From positions 6,138-70,137 of the forward strand of contig NMRA01000397.1 in the NCBI GenBank assembly GCA_002633005.1: a DNA stretch of 64,000 bases, in the 5' to 3' direction. The notes under the pieces were generated by a model, which worked only from the letters and a program-made list of their open reading frames with translations, was not told the origin of the DNA and did not search any database. This stretch comes from Phoronis australis (Eukaryota; Phoronida; Phoronidae). Both the position numbers and the translations under genes were made by a program. Shown piece by piece: positions 1 to 13,400 of this stretch (position 1 is its first letter; each line of letters opens with the position of its first letter).

Positions 1-17
1 CACACACACACACACAC
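1..17. repeat. (CA)n microsatellite at window edge
   Basis: The window opens with an uninterrupted CA dinucleotide run that is probably cut by the window edge. Confidence 0.9.
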
Positions 18-1400
18 TTATTTTATACAGGCTTTGCTGTGCATCATATTGCACAAATCACCTAAATAATGGTAGAGTCCTTCGGTACTGTCTACAGGAA
101 TATACTTAAACAAGCTAACAACATCGAAACTAGCCTTATACGAACCCTTTCCTTTAGCATATTGATGTCATTGACGAACTTTCTAAGACAATACTTCGAA
201 TCAGAGAGGAATCAAGATCCCAATTAAAAACTTGGCAAGGCTATAAGTATAACACCTAATATAGGATACTACCAGTCTTAATGGAATACCGAGCTTATGT
301 GTTTTTGGTAAGTCATACATTTTAGCAGGTTGTGAACCGGTAGTGCGAATACAGTGTCCTGATCAATGACATGCAAAAAATCACTCCTTTGTAATTCAGA
401 CAAGTGCGCTATTCAAGAGGAATCTGGCTTTGATAATGCGCACGTCTGAGCGTCACGTACAATATACTCAGTTGCGCCTAGTGCACCTTTGAAGTACCCT
501 CGTGTTTGTGTTATTGTTTGTAATCTCCAAAAATGCTCGTGCATTTCTGATGATATTGATTGCATTACCAGTTTTCATATTCACCTGTTAATAAGAGGTA
601 TGTACTGGTGCTAGATCGTCCCGCTGCCAACACTGCAGTGTGTGAATCATCAGTACTTATACCTGAGGTTGCATTTACTTGTTGTTTTAATACCTTAAAA
701 ATACTATGATGGTAAGAATGCGTCATTGAACTATTAAAATCATACTTAAGTACCTCTTTCTACAAGGTTGTTTGTATATTTGATGATAATGCAAATCTGT
801 TGGTCTTGTTTTTTTGGCGCAGTGAGTAGTCTTTTAGAACAAGAATTTGTTGCGTAAAATACAACTAAGAGTTTCAGAAAGTGTTGAGTAAACAAACAAG
901 TTTTCAACATATACCATTCACATTCCAATCAGTAATATACGAGATACAAAGGAAAAAACCTGCCCAATTTGCACATGCATGGGTAGATGGCAACCGGAAT
1001 GACCCACGTTGCTAGCGATCCTAGTGGCTAAATATATGCAAGTCCCCCCTTCATTAAGTACTGTTTAGATACTACTGTGAAGTAGTGTAAGGTATGTTCA
1101 TACTAGCTTATCAACAGTATCAATACTACTACCAAATTTCTTTTGATACTAATGCTCAAGTTGAAATCTCAAAAAGGCTGTAACTTGTTTTTCTGTTTGC
1201 AATTTTTGTGTCCTTACATCAAAATCATTTAAGCTGCAGTTTTTCATAGCTCCCTGTGTAAAAGCGAAACATGTGCAAGAATTTCCTAACTGAGTTTCAT
1301 TCAAATTTGCCAAGCCAGTTTTGATACATGATGTTTTGAAGTAAGCCAAATTTCGACATCTTTGATTTCTAATAACCTTGGTCCTTGTTTATGCCAACAG
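18..1400. other. Intronic sequence left of first visible CENPN exon
   Basis: No exon that I can support was found here. The N-terminal exons of CENPN (pyrin-like domain, about 130 residues in human) should lie to the left of or within this stretch, but none was recognised on the plus strand. The short ORFs are not bounded by convincing splice sites. Confidence 0.5.
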
Positions 1401-4400
1401 GAGATGTGTGTTGAAAGTTACTCGGGTGCCATATGGACAAGACTGTATGTCAAGGAGAATCGATTTCTTCAGTCCAATGTGATATTTATCGTGTATTACC
1501 CCCGCACCCCTTTCATTCTTCTGTCAAAAGTGAAGGCCAACCACCAAGATTACATCCTTCAGGTAATCATTTAACTTACTTTATTGGTTTTGTTGGTTGT
1601 ATTGGCGTGTTTTTATTAAACGACTAACCTGTGTTGGGTTATCGGGTTTCAAGTTTGGAGTGATTGATTTTGACTGTTGGAAAATGTAGTTCATTGAATA
1701 TGGTTTGTTTATCCCATGCGAGTGCAATACGGCCATGCAATATTGTTTTCCATATTTACCTCTCGTACTACTTCAACAGTGACCTCTGACATGGAAAGTT
1801 CAAAAGGTAGGTCAATGTCAACTCGACGATAGCCGATTCGATCATCAAAATTCTGGAAATAGTTTAAAGTAATACAATTGCATCAGTGTAAATACAACTC
1901 AACATGCAATCAGGTCCCATTCCTAACATCTGGAACAGGACTGTTAATTATATGACAGTTCTGTCTCAGTTTTCAATTGCTAAATATTATGTCGTCTGCA
2001 ACTCAGGCGCTGATTCCTCAGTAACTACAATATCAAATGTTGTTATTTAACTATTTTCAGGAGATATTACAAGTTCAATGCACAGTTACCATTGTTTTCA
2101 TCTTTCTTGTCTCTTTTCAAGTAATATAACCTTACATTTGAAACTGTTTCTTTTACTAGAGAAAACTTGCAAACTAACATACAACTGCATACATATAGGA
2201 TGTGATCCGTCACGTGAACAGTCACAGCATTTAAAAAATCTGCCGAAAAAATGAATAAAACTTAGGAATTCAAAGCCTACGGTCAGCAAATCAAAATCTT
2301 TGGATCCCATTTAAATTTGCGATTTCAGTTAATAATTCGCAAATATTTTGAAAATCAAAGACTCACATAACATTATGTGTTATTTTTTTGCTTAAAAGGC
2401 TGAGAAGGTTTTTTCTTGAAATTGTGGCTTTTATTTTATAAATTGGACCCGAATTATTTGTCACTGTTTATGACCAAATAAGATGACACTAAATCAAGCC
2501 TCACAACTCTAACAATAGATCACCTTTGGGCACATGAGGTATTGGAGCTTATGGCTTTTGATGTTGTGGCATACAGTACAAGTCAGAAGTAGACAAAATG
2601 ACCCATGATTACCCATCGTGGTGGCTGTTAGGAAGCTGAATTCACCATCTGAGTAGGTTTTCATTACGACCAAGAATGAAGAGGAGTTAACAGGGACAGT
2701 TATTTAGGTGACTAAACCGTTCTGTAATTAGAATTTTGTCGCCCTGTTTGTTAGCAATTTTTGCTGCAAACAGGATCGGTTGTTATGTTGGGAAAACCAT
2801 ATTTTGTCTTGATTACTTTTGTGTTATACTGTACTGCTTTCCTGGGGCTCTGGGCTAAAAATGCACTAGCTCCTGTAGGGATGTTTGGAAGACTGGAACT
2901 GAAGACTAAATAAATGTAATTAGTGTTTCAGTCATTGCCTTTCAGTGATAGTGGCGGTAAGTATTGGAAAGTTACTTGTCAGTGTCAGGAAAATTTTTTG
3001 AAACCTCTGTCTTTCGATCTCATCACGAGACCTTTATCGGGTGGAATGGCGGGTAAGTGGATCCTCGCCCATATCTGTTATGCCATGGTTGTCTTGTGTT
3101 GTGAGATGTGACCTCTGTCACATTGTTGCAAGAAATTAATTGTGATAGATGGCGGGAAGATCATAGCCAATGTCATGCAAGCGTATTTCCACCACTTAGC
3201 ATAACTTCCTGGTCCTTTATTTGTTCTCCATCACCAAGATGGTATCATTATCATCGTACAACATCTTGTCATAGAATGCCACCATCTTGGTGAGAGAAAA
3301 CAAATACTGGTGCAGGAAGTTATGCGAAGTGGTGGAAATCCGCTTGCGTGCTCCATCACTCAATAGAGTCTTGGGCTATGATCTTCCGATATTTATCAGA
3401 ATTTATCCCCTTCAGCGATCCAACAGAGGTCACATCTCATAACACAAGACAATGATGACATGATAGACATAGGTGAGGCTCCAGTTACCTGCCATTCCAC
3501 CCGACAAAGGTCTCGAGATGAGGTAATTTAAAAAAAAACTTTCATAACTCCAACAGGTAACTTTCGATTACTCATATTCTATTTGAGTCAGTGACAAGAA
3601 CATTCATTCTGCTATATTTGTGCTAATTGTTGTTATTGTCACTTAATTAGTTATTGCAATATTTTCTAACAGTACACATAGACAAGGGAATAAAATAGAG
3701 ATAGAAATGGAAAGAGTGATTTCTTGGATAATCCAGGAAAGCATGAAGGATAACTATTTTCATCTTCACTTTCAAAATTCAATTAAAATACTGGTGTCTT
3801 CATAAAGCATTGTGTGTTTTTGTAGTCCTGTAATGACTACAGTTCAAATTACAAAAATGAGTACAAGTTTTTCATGTCTTCCTCCACTCTGTGTGTTACA
3901 GTCTTTGATGAACATAGTGGACGTGAGTGAGTTGCGAGACTGCAGGCTAACTGGTTATCACCTGGACTCTCTGGCACAGCTCGGTTTGAACAGGCACTCA
4001 CAGGTATTGTTCATGGACTGCAAAAAATCTCACCAATTTCAGACAAAATTAATGTCAAAACTTCATTTTTTTTTCATTTTCAGAGACTTATAACATTGTG
4101 AATGCCTACATTTTTAAAAGTATTTTCTGTTTGTAGCTATGGTACAGATCTTACATATGGCAAAGTATCATTCTGGTAGTGTATATATCATTTAAGAAAA
4201 AATGAGGAAATGAAATTTCACCTGTCCCCATAATGTGTTCTTAATAGGTGAGATTTTATTGCAGAAATGCTTGAATGAGTTATCTTCTTGGTGTTAAAGA
4301 CATCCTTTTACGCGATTATAACACAGGAGTTTTGTCAGTCTAGAGACATCACTGAAAGAGAAACATTTTGTAAATTACAGCCCTGCCAGTATTCGTGTTT

Positions 4401-7400
4401 TTTACTTGTAATTCATACAAAATGAAGTTATGTGCCATTCAGCTCAAGACAACCAATTTGTTGGCACTCCACCAGAAGATTAAAAATTGTTTTGAAAAAT
4501 CCGTATTTGGCTCTGATTGTTTTAAAAATATGGTTACATGTTGAAAGAGCATCAGGTCTGAAAATCGGTAAGTCTTCCCAAATTTGACATTCTTAAGTTT
4601 TCTTTTGTGTATTTGGTTGTCTTTAAGGCTTTTACCAAAGCTTTCCATATACTCTTTGTTCCCCAGTCTGCTGTTAAGCAATGATTGTTTTGAAAGTTAA
4701 TTGATGCCTAGGTGAACAATCATATGCCCGGATTTTTCATTTAAATTCTCTTTAAGGTACTTATTGACTGTTAGACTTCCGAAAATTAGCACCACTTCTG
4801 CTTTAAAAATGCTGAGTAGTAAGGTTGCTAAAAAAACATCCAAAATTCTGTTTTGTACAATACAAGTGTTTTGATTAATTCTCATAATTTATTCATGGAG
4901 CACTTTGTTGAAAAAATACCACTTCAGTTTTGATATTCAAAAGGTTGAAAGTTTGATTTTCAATCAAAACACTATTAAACTGGTTACAGAAACATGATTA
5001 TGCGCCCACATTTTATGTGTGGACGCATTATGTCGTCATTTTCGTCCGTCCGGCATCCGCTGCTCTATCTCCAAAACCCCTTGATGTACGTTCATGAAAT
5101 TTTCGAGTTCCTCCCATGGATGGGACGGCATGAACGAATTTTCGGACGGCTCTGACAATTGGTGTGCCCCCTAGTGGCAATTTTAGTTTTTTACGCTTAC
5201 ATCTGTATCTTCAAAAGTCCTGAATGGATTTTAATGAAGTTTGGTTTGTAGGCACCTATTAGTGAGATGATGCGATCTTCTCGTTGTCGGATGGATTCAA
5301 CCTAGTTTGCGCCACCTTGTGGCCATTTTTACTGTTTTTCAGTCTTTTTTTGCGTCCACCCTTCTATCAACCAAACCGCTTTAAGCGTGATTGTGAAAAT
5401 TGGCATATATGTTCTTACTATAATGAGGAAGGCTGACGTTGGTTTTCCAACGATTTCGTCTACTGTGGCACCTCCTAGTGGCAGTTTTGTTTTTTTGCGC
5501 TCATGGCTGTATCTCCTAGACCGTTGACAGGATCTTTGCTAAATTTAGCAAATATACTTATATTATGTTCACAACAAATGACAACAACTTTCGGACAAAT
5601 CTGACTCTCAGTGTGCCTCTTAGTGGCAATTTTAGTTTTTTAGGTTTACCTCTGTATCTTCAAAGGTCCTCAACAGATTTTCAGAAAATTTGGAATATAG
5701 GCATCTATTGGTGAGATGACGCCATCCTCCCGTTTTCGGATTGAGTCGAGGTACTTTGCGACACCTAGTGGCCATTTTTCCTGTTTGCGAATCTGTTTTT
5801 GGCATCCACCCGACGATCAACCAAACCATTCTAAAGATGATTTTGAAAATTGGCATGTATGTTCTCAGTGTGAAGAGGGCGGTTGACTATAACAAATTCG
5901 AATACTGTGGCACCTCCTAGTGGTAGTTTTGTTTTTGTTTTGTTTCACCCGTAGCTGCATCTCCTTAACATACTGCATGATCTTCATTAAATTTAGTACC
6001 TTATTTGCCGTAGTAACCACCCAGGGCATTTAGAAAAGTTTGTTTCAGGGGGGGGCGCTTATTATAACCCAAAGCCATTGAAACCTGGTCTCCGAAACGG
6101 GTGAAATCGGAAGCTAAGATTCATCACGTTTACGCTCTGTGACGTATCTGTAATCTATGAAAGACTTGCTACAAAACCGTGGTGCATTACTATCAAACTT
6201 TGCTGATAAATTACCATCATTTTACAGAAAATTGTGCTGAAATCCCTGGGCCAAAACTCGCCGACTAACTGCCTCGCAATCGTCAATATGGTGACTTGAA
6301 TGCTTGAATAAAAATACAGTTTCGACTCAAGCAAATTACCTGAAATCCTCCTTAAGTTTTCCAAGTAGCTTCCCTAAGATTTTTAAGTTCCCGTGGAGTC
6401 GGGATTAACGGCAGGTTTAAGTACAAATCTGTGCTACATCGTGCCATCTACATGTATGATCGGCAACATGAGAAAAATGTCTGGACGAACACACATGTTG
6501 TCACGTGACGTTTGTTTTGAAGTTTGTCTACGTTGAGTCAGCGAGCGCGTGCGTGTCACCAGAGTTCATTTGCCAGAGCAGAGACCGTCTTCTGGGCAGA
6601 GCCACGCAATCTAACGAGCTACTAGATGTGCATTGTATCTAAAGAAATTTGCACACTCAAGCAGTAGGCCTAAACCAGAGCATGTTTCATTCAGCACTTG
6701 CCCGTCTTATGTGCTAAAAACGTTCGACATTTGTCTCGGTAAGGCCCATATTAGTCGCCGTCTGACTGGATGCGTACGTGACAGTTATTTTTCGGTGTAA
6801 GGGTGTGTAAGCATTCACTGTCACTGGTCATTTTATCAGATATTTGGTTTAAAAACACCAATTATGGTTAATCAAACAATTCATCTTAAAAATAACGCAA
6901 ACATTTTTTGTAGTATTAGAAACTGTCGGAAATTAGTGCCAATATTCATTTCTTGTCGATGCTATGCTACCCGTTTCAGGAATGGATAGTTCCCGACTAA
7001 TGTCTTTGATGACAGGTTCATGTATATAGCGCGCGCTTCCTGGCCACGTGCTTTTAACACTGGCCAAGCTTTTTATTAGCCTTCGATTCGCGGTTTTCAT
7101 GTGTTCAAAGAAATTTGGATTCCTGTTGAAAGCGGGAAATATCTTCAAAGCAATCCTATAGACAAGTACACTACGTCTGTTCTGAAAGGCCAGACCATTG
7201 ATCCTCTCAAGATCAGCAAAACTTTTGTGTTCGTTTTGATGCATGGCGGAAGTTTGAAGTGCATAGTCACTAGGCCTAAATACCGACATAGCGGCGAGGC
7301 TCGTGGTCTACAAATTCTGCGCACAATGATTTTTTCAGTACTCATTGTCAGATGTTATTGATAAATTGATGACGTTACTGTAGAATTTTAGGACTGTAGG

Positions 7401-10400
7401 TGAGGTATTTTTTGCACAAACATGTTCATGGACTGGGCGCTTATTTTAGCAAAGTCTGAAAACGCGTGGGGGGAGCTTATAGGGGCATGGGCAGTTATTA
7501 CGGCAAATATGGTAATTGTATTTTTATGAAGCTAACACAGACAACGTCTTTCAGGCCGATCCAATGAACGCTGTGCCCCATAGTGGCAATTTCATTTTTT
7601 CCGTTTTCCTTCGTTTCTTTGAAGTTCCTTGACTGATTTTTATGAAATTTGGTAAATGGCTTTCTATTAAAGAAGCGATGACATTTTCCCGTTTTCAGAT
7701 GGATTTGATGTTTTTGCGCCATCTAGTGGCTTTTTTATGAAACAAACACTTAAGTTCCTTGACAGATTTTTATGAAATATGGCATTTCCTGTTTTTTGAT
7801 GGATTGTACATTTTTGCGCCCTCATCTAGTGGCCATTTTTATAATAAAAATAAATAACCCTAAAAGCACACCATTTGCAATGCATTCGTGGGCGCATTTC
7901 AATGCTCCGCGTTGCTCTTGTTTTTATGTGGAATACCTTTTTTATGAAACTACACAAAATTGATCTTTAGGCCTTAAACTAAATTATTCTGTGGTCATTA
8001 AAAAGTTTTAGTTTTTAACTACACAGAAGTGAAAAGGTTACAATTAACTTTTTGAGGCATCAAATTCCACATTTCAACATTTGCTACAACAGATGCGCCG
8101 CCACGATTTTTTTCCTCAGAAATGTAGAATATGATTGGCACTGGATAACTGTTGTTCACTGATTGTAGAAATGCATTATTTATTGCTTTTAAGCCTGCTC
8201 ATAGTTGCCTAAGAAATATTTTGGATCAGTTTTCCATTAACTGGTCTTTGCTAAAGAGTGCTATGCATATTCTGTGTCTGTTGTGCTAGGGCGGCTTCTC
8301 AAAGTATCGGCTGAATGAAGGTACTACAAACCCACTGTCTCTGCGCCGAGGGCAGAAACGAAAACACACAGGTAAGCTTGAAGAACCGTGTTTTGATAGT
8401 TGCAACATGCCAAAAATAACTGGGCAAAATGTCCCATATCCAAGGTAATAGCCAATGGCACTTACACCAAAAATAAGTCAGTATCTCTCGTGAATCCTCT
8501 GGCAAAATCCTTACTATAGATTAGCACTTCTGCGTTCTCACCTGATCTCTGCAGACAATTCTTCATTTAGTGTACAATATGGCCGGCACCTGAAATTGTG
8601 CTTGTTAAATTTCTCAACAAAAGTAAAGATTAAGAGTATTTTAGTCTCTTAGGTGTGTGGTTTGCAGTGTGTAGATGTAATGAAACAACAGGTGCGAAAA
8701 GTTCCCATTGTTTGCAAAAAGGTAATCAACCATTGGAAAGTGGAAAAATGACATCTGCATATTTTTTGTGCAAAATAAGTGCAAAATTCCCGTGGGATGA
8801 ATTCCACTTGCACTCAGCTCTCATTACCAGTAGTTGCTATTAATTATTTATTGTGCGCCCACGTATTTATATGTGGATGCATTATGGCGTCATCTCCGTC
8901 CGTCCGGTGCCCGCTGCTCTATCTTCAAAACTTATTGACGTATGTTCATGATATTTTGCACATGTGTTCCTTTCATGGATTTGACGGCATGAGCGAACTT
9001 TCGGACAGATCCGACTACCAGTGTGCCCCCTAGTGGCAATTTTGATTTTTTACGTTTACCTCTGTATCTTCAAAGGTCCTCAACATATTTTCACAAAATT
9101 TGGTATATAGGCATCTATTAGTGAGACGATGGTATCTTCCCATTTTCGGATGGATTTGACATAGTTTGCGCCACCTGTTTTCGAGTCTGTTTTTTAGCGT
9201 CCGCCCCTCTATCAACCAAACTGCTCTAAGCATGATTGTGAAAATTGGCATGTATGTTCTTACCTTAACGGTTGACTATTTTCCGACGATTTCGACTACT
9301 TTGGCACCTCCTAATGGCAGTTTTTTTTTACCTCCTAAACTGTTAGCAATATACTTACTAAATTTAGTAAGTGCATTTATGTGAAGATGACAACGGATGA
9401 CAATGACTTTCGGACAGATCTGACTACTGGTGTGCCACCTTGTAGCAATTTTATTCTTTTTAGGTTTACCTCAGTCTGTATCTTCAAAGGTCCTCAACGT
9501 TTTTTCATAAAATTTGGCGTACGGGCTTCTGTTAGTGAGGTGACGCTATCTTTCCATTTTCAGATGGATTCGACCTAGTTTGTGCTGCTTAGTGGCCATA
9601 TTTACTGTTTTTGAGTCTGTTTTTTGGCATCCACTCCTCTATCAACCAGACCACTTTCAGGATAATTGTGAAAATTGGCATGCTTGTTTTTACTATGAAG
9701 TGGACGGGTAACGATGATTTCTGATGACTTTGACTATTGGGGTGCCTCCTAGTGGCAGTTTTTTTTTGCACCCATGTCTGTATCAACTACACTGTTTGCA
9801 GGATCTTTACTAAATTTAACCAAGTGTGGTTATATGATGTTAACAACAGATGACGACGATTTTCAGATGGATCTGACTACTGGTGTGCCCCCTGGTGGCA
9901 ATTTTAGTTTTACGTTTACCTCTGTATCTTTAAAGGTCCTCAACACATTTCATAAAATTTTGAATATGGGCATGTACTGGTGAGATGACGCTATCATCCC
10001 GTTTTCGGTATGGAATCAAGGTATTTTGTTCCACCTAGTGGCCATTTTTGCTGTTTTTGAGTCTGTTTTTTGGCGTCTACCCTCTATCTACCAAATTATT
10101 CTAAGGATGGTTTTGAAAATTGGCGTATATGGTCTCAGTGTGGAGAGGACGGTTGACGATGACAACTTTGACTACTGTGGCGCCTCCTAGTAGTAGTTTT
10201 GTTTTGCGCCCATAGCTCTATCTCCTAAACCCACTGCAAGATCTGTATTAAATTTAATTTGTAAGTGTATTTATATGAAGCTAACAACAGACAATGATGA
10301 CTTTCAGGCGGATGCAATGAACAGTGTGCCCCCTAGTGGCAATTTCATTTTGGTCTGTTTTCATTGTTTCTCTAAGTTCCGTGACAGATTTCTATGAAAT

Positions 10401-13400
10401 TTGGTGTATAGCTTTCTATTAAAGAAGCTATGACATGTCCCGTTTTCGGATGAATTGTACCTTTTTGCACCATCTAGTGGCCATTCTCATGACAACAACC
10501 CTAAAGCACACCATTTGTGATGCATTCGTGGGCACATTTCAACGCTCCGTGTTGCTCTTGTCCATAACTGTGGCATTTTATGTAATTAAAAGTTTCTGTG
10601 CCACGCTTTGTGTTATAGCGTGTATCTCATTTCGTAAGTGTGCCTGCAGATAACACAACGTTCATCGTCTTGTGTCAAGTATAGTAATAGTACACACCTA
10701 GGAAGCATCGTCAATTTCGCTGAGCCGCTGTTGACTCTTCTTGAATTGCGGGAATCTTTGCTTTTTGTTCATGCTTTGCATCATAAAATGTTCTTCCTTT
10801 AATGCATTTCAATAGAGTCTTAATATTAGTCACCCTATTGCATAAGTCTTTAATTAATTGCTTTTAATGTAATTCTGTTTTTAGCAACTGTCTTTTCAGA
10901 AACTCATGTTTTGTTTTTGTTAAAGAAACTTGCAAAACTATTAGTAACACAATACAAAATATTTTAATTTGTGGGCAATGTGCAGTCAACCTTTTGAAAA
11001 TAAATCGATATTAAATGTCGAGGGTTAAAAAATTAATGAAATAGCTTTGAAACACTTTCTGTTGGGGAGTCTCATCTTGAATAAAGCATTTTTTTCAGAA
11101 TTTGATGCAATAGATGACCGCATTGTTTGTGAATACGAACAAGAACAGGACAAAAGAGAAGAAAAGTTGGAAGAAACATTCGGCAGCTATGTCCAGCCAA
11201 CACTTGAACGACTGGTCTATAGAGTGAGTGGCTGCACTGTTTTAACAACTAATTATTAACACCCAATTGGTAACTGAAAATGTGTTTTTTGGTTTTGATT
11301 CAGCTGTCTAAACTGAAACATGTTTTGATTAGTAAAAAGTTGCTAAATTTGGTTGATAAGACGTTGCTGAATTTAAACATATTTTTATCAGAGAACTTAA
11401 GATATTTAAGACGGTTGTTTTCCAGGCAATTTATCTAGTATCCCCTTGTAACTGTGAACTAGTGGTTAGAAACTCCGGAGAGCGAAAGATAAGACGATCA
11501 TCAGAGGAAGGGAGTCCCATCATTAGATGTTTCGGCCTTTAAACTTCCTGACATTTTCTAGGACCCTGGCCACATGGGGGTCATGACTCCCGATGTCCGT
11601 CTATCTTTTCTGTCCCATGGGGGGAATCGAACCTGTGCCATCACAGTTGCTGGTCTTGTAGCCTGTGGATTTGACCACTCGGCCACTGCCCCTCTGGAAA
11701 TAAGTGTGATTTATTCCTTACATGGTAGAGTCTCATTTTGTTTACACCAAATCCAACACGATGCATTTTGTTATACACGCCATATCTTTTACAAATTTGC
11801 TGATCCTTCTGCCACTCAAGCCAAGACTCTTCAAGAACGAGTACATGGATGAAGCCATGAAACCTCTGGCCCCTATCTCAACTGCGAAGATTGAAGTACT
11901 AGTTCCTTCGTTACAAGTCCTTGGTACTTGGCCATCTTGTATTCGTGTTGCTCTTCTATATTTTTCTCATATGGGACAGTTAGTTCCACTAGGATGCATG
12001 TTGATGGGTTACTGGAGTTGAGAACAATGTCTGGTCTTGCTCCTGTTTTCTTTATTGCATCAGGATAGTCGGGATACCACCTGGTTGGCCTTTTGTGTTC
12101 TTGTACTGATGAATTGTTTGGATGGCTGTTGGGAAAGACATGGATTACCTATGTTCTCCTGAATTATACTTGCAAGAACCTCCAGAACCTTCTTATGGCG
12201 CCATGTGTATCGCCCTTCCGCGAGAGCCACTGTGCGCCAGAGAGAATATGTTGGAGCGTCTGTCCTTTTCCACATAGAGGACATTTGTCATCGTTTTCCT
12301 TATTCCATCGCACCAGGTTTTCCTTTGTTGGCAGAACGTCATATGCGGCGCGGATGCTTAAGGCCAGTTTCATTGGCGAGATCTGCCAGATGTCGTTCCA
12401 TGAAATGGACTTCTGTAACGCATTCTCCCAGTTCAGCCATTGTCCTTGGAGTCCTTGTTGGGCAGCTGCTTGCAGTCACTTGTAGTCTTCCTCTGCCTGC
12501 ACCTCCTGTAATATCATGTCCCTCTTTTCTGAAGTCCTGGACATAATACATAATATGTCCCAGTTGTTTAATTAGTTTACTGTTGGTTAACTTTGTAACT
12601 GAAGGTTCTTCTTTAAAGGCTGTAAATTTTGTTCAAGTATTCCAACAAATTAAACTTGCATGAGAAACATATTTTGGCTAGTGATGTAATTTTTTGTCTT
12701 GGTCTAATGACATCAACGACAACCCTAGGTATTTCAAATGCTTACTTGTTGCATCACTTACCTGGTTTCTGGTAAAGACAATTAGCATTTCATTGAATAT
12801 ACTTGGTCATAAAAATTCCAAAGTATTCTTTAGTCGTCAATGAAATAAGGAAACCTGACTGTTGTTCTACATGTACACGCTAGGTTCCGTTTCATGAAAC
12901 TATTTTAGCCTTAGCCTAGACCAAAATAACAATGCTCTTTTCCACTACATGTCATGTTGCGCTTGTTGGACAATATTGTTGATGTCATGCCAACAAACTT
13001 GTTACTTAAACTTTCATGAAATGGAGCCCTGTGCCCTGTTGCATGAAACTATCCCAAATAGGGACTCAACCAAAATCCGTAAATCTTCTGCGTATTCGTG
13101 TCATTCTTTACTCACAAAAAATGTAATCTTTTACAATCATTTTATCTTTATTATGAACTTCTCTTCGACTGGTTACATTTTCTAATATGTTACTAAAATC
13201 TGAATAATAGATAGGGACTTAGTCCGTAAGTTAGGGGTGTTGCATGAAAAGATCCCTATCTATTTTTAATGCTTTGTGTCAAAACCAAAAATTGAGTTAG
13301 CAATGAATCTAAAACAGCATAAGAAAGGACAATCGGTGTTTCCATAAGTCCTCAAATACGCAGTAGATTTAGGGAACTTAGTTGAGTCCCTATATGGGAC

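Noticed and set aside
6933-7289. 118-codon minus ORF and overlapping plus ORFs as genes
   Set aside because: They lie inside the TA-flanked transposon, overlap on both strands and resemble no transposase; part recurs elsewhere only as decayed repeat.
11623-11694. Functional tRNA gene on the minus strand
   Set aside because: The A and B boxes are perfect but the acceptor stem does not pair, and a SINE body follows.
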